NCBI GenBank assembly: GCA_001687465.1
Contig: LVLI01000938.1
Location: 1 to 16,714, forward strand
Reading direction: 5' to 3'
Source of the DNA: Halocafeteria seosinensis
Lineage: Eukaryota; Sar; Bigyra; Bicosoecida
Length of the DNA: 16,714 nucleotides
The notes under the pieces are model-generated. The model was not told the origin of the DNA. It did not search any database and worked only from the letters and a program-made list of their open reading frames with translations. This document shows positions 10,748 through 16,714 of the stretch, piece after piece. The stretch's first letter is position 1; every line of letters begins with the position of its first letter. The position numbers and the translations under genes are program-made.

Positions 10748-11810
10748 ATGGGAAAGGGTAGGCGAGAAAATGACGCGCTTGTCAAGCGGAATGGGGATCT
10801 TTTGACGGTATACGGAAGCGTTAGCTCACACCGCTCATCACCGGCGAAGCTCCGATATATCGCAATCATTTGTATCAAGCGCGAGACTGTGCTCTGCGAT
10901 GAGACCTTCTGGAAGCATGATCAGATGCGCAAGATACCGCACCGAGAGACTGGCTTGCAGTGGATGAAGAGGAAGAGTGAGTGGCGAAGAGCATACCAGC
11001 AGTGCACTGATATGTGAATCATGAAGAGATAATGTGATGCATTAATGCCCCGCCGAGTATGATGCAGAGTGGATGAGTGGCGATGAATTGGACAAAGATA
11101 CTGTGTTTAAAGAGCTGAAAGAGGATAGTGGAATCGTGTACTACTTCAACTTCTCGAAGAATGAGGGCTACGGATTTGTTGTAGCGACAACTGAAACCTA
11201 TCCTGAGAAGTATGTAGACGCCGTGTGTATAAATGTTAAGTTACTCTCTACTCAACTTGCTTACTGTTTGGTCCCCACGTTTAACGACACAGATGGGTAT
11301 ACGAAATACTTAAAGAACTTTTTGACACCAACAAACATACATATAGTTTGTATGATTCAGATGGGCTACGGGATATCTACGTGACCCAATTTGCCAATAA
11401 CCTGGATTCCCTCAGAATAAAGTTAGTCCGCGCACCCAAAGATAAAGTATGTATTGTTGTGAATCATTACGGGGTTCGCAGGTACGAGGATTTTGAGCAT
11501 TTGGAGGGCTACAATCTACCCCGGTCACTACCAGCAAACGTTAAGGGTATGGCAAAGCGAACTCGATAATTCTGTTACTACTGACATTACATTACTGGGG
11601 ACGTTTACGATGGAGTGCAGAAGGGGTTAGAACGAACACCACAGCAGCAACTCGGTGTAGGTGCAACAATAATGGGAAAATTGTAAGTTAGAAGATTGCA
11701 TTATCTTCCCGCTTGCGTTGAGCATCTAGTGTGTTGTAGTGCAGTGGCTCGCGCTTGTAGTGGGATTGGCGGCAATCGCAGCCATTGTGGTGTGGCTTGT
11801 TCTCAGATGA
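10748..11810 (+). CDS. longin-domain, tail-anchored R-SNARE-like protein; frame unresolved near its 3' end
   Basis: Exons 10748-10976, 11068-11209 and 11293-11446 fit in phase (introns 91 and 83 nt) and give 175 codons. The first longin strand is YIAIICIKRETVLCDE. Splicing then gives IVYYFNFSKNEGYGFVVATTETYPEKWVYEILKELF (in pieces), the pattern of Sec22/Ykt6/VAMP7-type longin domains. The next exon, from 11535 after an 88-nt intron, gives a coiled-coil stretch ELDNSVTTDITLLG. The helix appears to continue in another frame as DVYDGVQKGLER, where Arg fits the R-SNARE zero layer. A last exon (from 11730 or 11745) encodes the tail anchor WLALVVGLAAIAAIVVWLVLR and stops at 11810. Such proteins act in vesicle fusion on endomembranes. 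A single-base frame break at the G run 11597-11600, or an unusual intron (for example GTATGG 11547 to GTGCAG 11620), must explain the shift. The SNARE C-terminal half is short. The start codon is uncertain. Confidence 0.65.
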
Positions 11811-12010
11811 AACTTTCGCAGATTTTGCGTCCCACCCCTATCTAGTAAAACCAGTCGTAAAACGAATTTGAACGTGGTCGTCGGGTGGTAGCAGCTTACC
11901 TGCTATTTATTCCACGGGAGCATACACGAGAGTACTACCTCCCTTCCAAACAGAAAGAGCTGTTTTGAAACCTAACAGCTTCAATTAGATGAGAGACGAA
12001 CATCGATGTT

Positions 12011-13673
12011 CTATGACGTGGCTGCAATGCTGAGTCCGGCTTGAACGCCACCGATGGCACAACCTAGCACGCCTCCTAAAAGAATGAGTTTCCATTCATC
12101 TTGTTCAAAGACGGGATGAAGCAGCTGTTCGAAGTCTTTGCTCGACATATTTTTCATTCGTTCCTGAAGAGTGGACTTGACATGCAGGGACTCCAACATA
12201 AAATCTTGCATCGACATGAATAGCGCAGGAAGGGCTTTGTTGACTTGGTGAGCGAAGTCTACCTGTGCCAGGTTCACGAGATTCCCACTAGTTAGAATTG
12301 CTTACTATAGCAATGTTCAATACTTACCTTGAGAAATTCGTATTGCTTATCACCAAGCGTGTAACTTATTATTGACTTGCCGGAGCCAATATAATTGTCC
12401 ACTGCTTGCGACATATTCTCCGAGATCAACCTACTAACTTCATGTTTACCAGGACCATGCAACAAGGATTCGATCAGATTGTCCGCTCCGAGGATTTTCT
12501 GACGAGATAGAACTCAAAGAGAATGAGAAAATGTGAAATATCTGAAGCAGTGACCCCTGTAAACGTACATCTTGAACTATTTCGGAATAATTCTCTGCAA
12601 CCTCGTGTTGCCTGGTGAGAAACAACCCATGCAGCTTAACCCTCCCCCCGCATAAGAAAACTGGGTCAACTGGTCTAAATATTACTTTCAGGGCAAGATA
12701 GTTCGTAAACCAACCTGTCCACACGCATGAAAGTGAAAATGTATGCACAGTTAGTGACATCAAGCCACGGTCCAGCACTTACCGACGACGAAACCAAACA
12801 CGGGTAGCACCCAGGGGCGACTATAGAAGATCCAAACTAGCATTTGGAACAAGCCGAATGTAAACCCAAAATAAAATCCGCTTCGCTTGATAAATTCAAA
12901 TTCTGGCGCCCCGCAAGTCAGAAAGACTTGGTTGATCAATTCCTTATCCTCCGTTAGAGTTTTCACCACCATGTGCTTCAAGTCAAAAATCTGCAAAATC
13001 TTGATCGTAGCAAGCTACAGATCCATTCAGGTGCGTTCCAACCCTATATGCTTACCTGTTCAATCTCTGCCTGGAGGTTTCGGATAAAGTTGGCTAGATA
13101 CGGAGGCGACTGCTCTACTGCGGAGTCGTATAAGTCCTGTTTCATTCCCTCTGGAAGTCGATCCCATACTTCAGGTACATTATTGTAAGCGACTCGGTCA
13201 ATAATATCCTTCATCTGCCTTCGCATTTCCGGTTTGGATTTGTCAGCGAACTCTTCTGGAGACAACTGGTCGAAGACTTCATGTACACGCAGGAGGTTCT
13301 GCTGGATGAGGTCTGTGGAGATCTCCGCCATTTCTTTGGCTCGTGAAGGGATGATTCCTTGCCATCCCAAGAAAGGTTTATACCATCCGACAAACTCCAA
13401 GGGGTAGAACGTCAAATGCAGAGCCATGACGTTGGTGATCCATCCTGTAATTCCTGCGATGAAGGGTATGAGCGCGGTCAGGATAATCGAGCCCGTGTTG
13501 CTAAGAGCGCCATCCTCGTCGTCATTCAAGAAACGAAGGTATTGTGATGCTGAGGCAGGTGGACTCGACTCTGCAGATACGGTACTGTCATTGAAAATGA
13601 ACCCAGCGGCTACAGTGGCTAAAACAACAGCATGAACGCCGAACGTCCTCGTTCCGCGCGTCATTGATTCCAT
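12011..13673 (-). CDS. DUF445-family membrane protein
   Basis: Five exons: 13673-13056, 12990-12783, 12714-12569, 12498-12328 and 12262-12011, with introns of 65, 68, 70 and 65 nt, all in phase, giving 464 aa. A hydrophobic N-terminal segment (about residues 12-27) could be a signal or targeting sequence. The protein then shows the two-part pattern of DUF445 (bacterial YheB-like). Half one has GWITNVMALHLTFYPLEFVG with GWQGIIPSRAKEMAE. Half two has GWFTNYLALKVIFRPVDP, across the exon 2/3 junction, with LHGLFLTRQHEVAEN. Each GW.TN..AL...F.P lies in a hydrophobic helix. A further hydrophobic segment lies at about residues 243-263. The end has HPVFEQDEWKLILLGGVLG followed by a last helix, typical of the family. 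DUF445 proteins occur in bacteria, cyanobacteria and plants; their biochemical role is not established. Whether this copy goes to a plastid or the secretory route cannot be told from here. Confidence 0.9.
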
Positions 13674-13955
13674 GTGAACAGACGCATACCCTCAATCTAT
13701 CTATCTTGTGTGTACATCCAAGTAATCTACCGAATTCACGACAATCGTGTGTGTTTTGTATGACAACACTTCCCTTACCCTATACTCTATGTTGTTCGCC
13801 CAGTCAACATTGTCTCAACAACCCACTGCCATGGCGATCAACTTGGGAAGGAACGGCTGCAATAGTAGGATACAATCTGCTATGGAGGAATGCAGTAGTA
13901 TTACATCAAAGGATGGGAGGTGCCGAAACGTTCGATTGGGGAGACCAAGTTGGAT

Positions 13956-15085
13956 TCAGGTCTTCGAAGTCGAGTACCAGCGATCTAGTTGACTGTACAT
14001 GAGGAAGCAGCCCTGAGCGGCGCCTAAAGCGTACGCAGCTGACGTAGGGATCGCGTAGGGCATAGCCAGATACATTTGCACGATTAACAGAGCTGCGCAT
14101 TCATTGAAAAAAGAGAGTACCCGATAACTACTACACAAACGTTGCTTGGCTTTTCCACGGTTTACTTACACATCAGCGAGCTGAACACGAACGATGTAGC
14201 CGCCCCATAGAGTGCATATACTATTGGTAACCATATCAATGAGCGAAGACTGACTGATCGAAAGGCTGCTCTCCATGCTTGAATTCCAGCCAGAAAGTAC
14301 ACGGATGAAGAGGCAATAATGGCGCTGGTCACCATCGCAGACCAAGCTCCAATGAATGTGTTGAAAAACTCCTTCTCCTCCGGGGACAAAGCACATTGAT
14401 CCCAAAACTGTCTTCGAATACCATCAAACTTCGCGGCATCACAGGTTCTGTCTACTTCACACCACGGAACGAGTGTGTCAAATGTGGTCGCGCATCGCGT
14501 CAGGCAGTCACAACCATTCAGCGATTCCCCAAACGTCTCTCTTGTCGCCGACGGCGACGGTGTAGGAGTCGTGGTAGGTGTAGGTGTGCGTGTGGGTACA
14601 CCTGGAGTGGCAGAGGGACTGCTCGATTCTAGACTCGCTATTTCGGCAGCCATTGAGTCGACCATATTCCTTTCTTCACTGGCAGTATAGGGCTCCGCGG
14701 ATGATGGATGAGGTCTCGACGGTGCCGGCCCAGTCCTGGATGGTTGAGCATTCCTCTGCGGTTCGACATCTTGGGCAGCGTACGCTCCGGGTAGTTCCAA
14801 AAATGAAATTGATCTGTGAAAACTGCGAAATACCGACCGAATATTGTCTATACCATGCACTGTAATCTTAAACGGGAGAGCTCCCGATACAGCACGTTGG
14901 AATCCCAAGTGCCATTCGCACCAGGATGCAAACCCCTCTGTCCTCTGTTCGCACGTGTCAATGATAGCACGGTTGACATCATGCCCCGAAGATTGATTCA
15001 AATTCGTATGCGTAGGGGGCCTCTTTGTATCATACGAAGCTAACCAACATAACACAGCCAAGATTGCAGGTTGAAGCCACCTCAT
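13956..15085 (-). CDS. secretory/membrane protein with Cys-rich domain, Pro/Thr linker and C-terminal helices; family unknown
   Basis: Two exons: 15085-14170 and 14092-13956, with a 77-nt phase-1 intron (GTAAGT donor; pyrimidine tract then GCGCAG), giving 350 aa. Without splicing the frame stops three codons after the donor and loses the last helices. Residues 1-17 form a signal peptide or anchor (MRWLQPAILAVLCWLAS). A first Cys pair lies at 45 and 56 (SWCEWH). Residues 156-183 are a Ser/Pro/Thr linker likely to be O-glycosylated. Residues 192-231 hold CDCLTRC, VPWCEV, RTC and WDQC, a compact set of Cys with the WC...WD.C spacing seen in many small extracellular Cys-rich modules. Three hydrophobic segments follow at about 243-266, 282-310 and 312-335. 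This suggests an ectodomain tethered by a small membrane bundle. I recognise no named family. An extra small intron around residues 78-92 cannot be excluded. Confidence 0.75.
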
Positions 15086-15144
15086 TGTTTGGTTGTGCCG
15101 TCTTTCCCATCCAAATAAACAATAGAACTAAGTACCAAACAGAA

Positions 15145-15666
15145 ATGACTAAATTCGACCCTAACGACGGTCATGTGTGCAATAGTGAGACAAATCGGTC
15201 GGTGTATCGCTCACTAATGGAGCATGTGAAGGAATCCAGACTTCAAGTCTTCCACCCAACATGGACTCTCTTGTATAAACTCATTAGCGTCACTGTAAGC
15301 GACCACATGTTAACATGGAAAGAATCAGCAAAAAAGGCGAGTATGGTGCCCAGCTAGTTTATGTGCACAAAAATTCAGGGTTACATATTATACTAAGTTG
15401 GCCACAAGTTGCCCATAACTTCCAAATCGCAGATTCCACGTGCACACATTTACAATGAATCCGATGAATTCGAAGTTGAACTGCGGCAAAACTGCATTCG
15501 GTCAGGATGTCGTAGGATGCCGCGCTGCTTCTACCCGAATACTTGGCTCTGCAACGGACCATTGGCGCTCGCAAGCGAAGACAATTCCCAGTCGCAGACG
15601 AAAGATGTCAATCTTTTTGCCCAGTTGAGACGGCACAATGACAGGGGAGCTCCAAAAGGGACATAA
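15145..15666 (+). CDS. possible small two-exon gene, apparently ended by a dispersed repeat
   Basis: Exon 1, 15145-15294, starts at an ATG and encodes MTKFDPNDGHVCNSE and onward for 50 codons. It ends at a GTAAGC donor in phase 0. An acceptor (AAATCGCAG) at 15432 opens a phase-0 exon at 15433 that runs to the TAA at 15664-15666. The joined product is 127 aa with a Cys/Arg-rich part (NCIRSGCRRMPRC). The intron would be 138 nt, longer than most here. The gene diverges from the Cys-rich membrane protein gene. The stop codon falls on the first bases of the repeat copy at 15663, so the original C-terminus may have been lost. No family recognised. Matching phase at both ends is the main support; transcript evidence is absent. 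Confidence 0.4.
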
Positions 15667-15899
15667 CGTACCTTCCCGCGGGGGCGCGTGAAGGGGGTCC
15701 CGATGAAGAGTTTGTTGCTAGAAAATCTGTTTGGGAAGTGGGTTTGATGTGAACTCTACTGGTACCGGAGTAAGACGTGCTGTGTGGTCAGTGACGCTAC
15801 GCGACTACAGACACGTTGCAGTGGGATCTGTGGAAGTACCTGAACGATTCTTGTGGACAATGTGTTACTACACCACACACATCCGGTCCAGCTCAATTC
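15663..15899. repeat. dispersed direct repeat, copy 1
   Basis: The first 46 bases (15663-15708) are identical to 16365-16410, an offset of exactly 702 bp. Similarity then continues in patches: GTTTG, TGTTTGGGAA, CGCGACTAC, ACACGTTGCAG, GGGATC, and CACACACAT...CGGTCC. Copy 1 has about 40 bases that copy 2 lacks. A sharp left edge and decaying right side suggest a transposed or duplicated element. The ends lack the TG...CA of an LTR, and no terminal inverted repeat is visible. Confidence 0.8.
15671..15694. repeat. GC-rich hairpin at the head of repeat copy 1
   Basis: CCTTCCCGCG (15671-15680) pairs with CGCGTGAAGG (15685-15694) at nine of ten positions around a GGGG loop. The same hairpin is kept without change in copy 2 at 16373-16396. 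It is the best conserved part of the repeat and may be a structural signal of the element. Confidence 0.7.
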
Positions 15900-16364
15900 C
15901 GGTGTCTTTTCGTGAGCGCTTCGCGCTCCCTCAAATCCACCGTTTGGGTGGGGACGTACCATGTTCATTTGGAGTGCTCGGAGACCAAACAATTTACTTG
16001 TATACAATCCAGGAGTCTCCTCACCCAGTGGGGCTGTGTTCGTACAACAGACAAATGCAACATATATTCATTTCCATGTCCTGTTTCCTTGCTATCCTTT
16101 ATTATCAACTTTGGCAGCCGTTCTCCTGCTTCGTTTTTTCCCTAAGTCCCAGCAAAACGCCACTGCCCTCCTCCCCTTGTTTCTCCCCATGCCATATTTT
16201 TTGTCGTTTGCTTGTTGGCATCCTTATTTTGCCTGGCCTCCCCTCGCCCCCTTCGTGTTCCTCTTGCCATGTTTTTTGTTGTTTGTTTAACTTTGTTGTT
16301 TGGGTGACCGAACAATCTTTTTTTTTTTGACCACCACCACGAATTCCTGGTAGGACCCTCTTCA
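15900..16364. other. sequence between the two repeat copies, no supportable gene
   Basis: A long plus-strand open frame (15731-16330) runs through repeat copy 1 and the pyrimidine tract, but its product is low-complexity Ser/Pro/Phe/Cys sequence with no recognisable domain, so I do not call it a gene. There is no reverse transcriptase or transposase frame. Confidence 0.55.
16125..16329. repeat. pyrimidine-rich tract with an internal 75-bp imperfect duplication, ending in a T run
   Basis: About 200 bp is strongly enriched in C and T on the plus strand. Within it, GCCATATTTTTTGTCGTTTG (from 16191) recurs as GCCATGTTTTTTGTTGTTTG (from 16266), an offset of 75 bp, each preceded by a C/T-rich block. 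The tract ends with about ten Ts at 16319-16328. Confidence 0.7.
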
Positions 16365-16535
16365 ATAACGTACCTTCCCGCGGGGGCGCGTGAAGGGGGT
16401 CCCGATGAAGGGTTTGTTGGTAGAAATTGTTTGGGAATAGTTTTGATCAGTGGCGCTCGCGACTACCGACACGTTGCAGCGGGATCCAAAGTAACTTGGC
16501 AAAGTTCACACACATACGGTCCTGATCAATGATCA
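16365..16535. repeat. dispersed direct repeat, copy 2
   Basis: Starts with the same 46 bases as copy 1 and keeps the GC-rich hairpin (16373-16396). It is shorter than copy 1 because of internal gaps. Similarity fades around CACACACATACGGTCC. No open frame of note lies in it. Confidence 0.8.
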
Positions 16536-16546
16536 ATGTCTCAATG

Positions 16547-16582
16547 TATATATATATATATACGGTATATATATATATACGG
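16547..16582. repeat. TA dinucleotide microsatellite in two blocks, each followed by CGG
   Basis: A run of TA repeats (16547-16562) is followed by CGG, then a second TA run (16566-16579) and CGG again. A short GATCAAT duplication lies just upstream near 16524. The rest of the window (16583-16714) shows no gene or repeat I can support. Confidence 0.9.
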
Positions 16583-16714
16583 TGGTTGGTTGCTATGCGA
16601 CATTTTCACTAGATGGTTAGCTCTAGCTTCAAGGTTTGGAGCTCAATTGCTTCTGGGAAATTGGGAGCAATGAGGACTTGATTCGCGCTAAGGCACAGAG
16701 GTGTTCGTTTCCAG

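Noticed and set aside
10955-11090. Similar phrases around the first intron of the longin gene (TGGATGAAGAGGAAGAG and GTGGATGAGTGGCGATG)
   Set aside because: Short purine-rich similarity, compatible with chance; phases already support a normal intron there.
15731-16330. 199-aa plus-strand open frame
   Set aside because: It runs through a repeat and a pyrimidine-rich tract; the product is low-complexity with no domain or splice support.
15663-16535. LTR retrotransposon
   Set aside because: No TG...CA ends, no primer-binding site or polypurine tract I could place, and no gag or pol frame between the copies.

Overview
This window looks like nuclear DNA of a unicellular eukaryote, probably an alga or other photosynthetic or secondarily algal protist. 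I cannot fix the lineage from sequence alone. The main evidence is spliceosomal: recognisable proteins are split by short introns (mostly 64-105 nt, a few longer) with GTAAGT, GTATGT, GTACGT or GTGAGT donors and CAG/TAG acceptors, and splicing restores conserved family motifs across the junctions. There are no bacterial operons, Shine-Dalgarno sites, or rRNA or tRNA genes. Genes are closely packed, with spacers of about 0.2-1.4 kb.

Layout. A partial open frame at 1-138 may be the end of a plus-strand gene entering from the left. On the minus strand, 519-5084 encodes a very large, mostly disordered protein (two exons, 1,496 aa), and 6480-7131 encodes a short relative (two exons, 195 aa). Both carry the same motif at nearly the same residue positions, just after a phase-0 intron, so I read them as tandem paralogues of an undescribed family. 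A 21-bp minisatellite lies between them. Next comes a plus-strand HOL/TPMT-type thiol or halide methyltransferase (7483-8700, six exons), then a minus-strand cytosolic-type GAPDH (8907-10357, five exons, 343 aa).

Divergent from GAPDH is a plus-strand longin-domain protein (10748-11810) ending in a tail-anchor helix. It looks like an R-SNARE, but its frame seems to break at a G run. Convergent with it is a DUF445 membrane protein (12011-13673, five exons, 464 aa), followed on the same strand by an unrecognised secretory and membrane protein with a Cys-rich ectodomain and a Pro/Thr linker (13956-15085, two exons, 350 aa). Divergent from that is a possible 127-aa two-exon gene (15145-15666). Its stop codon lies at the very start of a dispersed repeat that recurs 702 bp downstream. 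The right end is repeat-rich and apparently non-coding: a direct-repeat pair with a GC-rich hairpin at its head, a pyrimidine-rich tract and a TA microsatellite.

The recognisable genes do unrelated jobs (glycolysis, methyl transfer, vesicle fusion, membrane protein), as expected of ordinary eukaryotic gene order. The least explained parts are the paralogous minus-strand pair on the left, the Cys-rich membrane protein, and the repeat that ends the last gene. All exon boundaries were read by eye from frame, phase and splice consensus; none was checked against transcripts.
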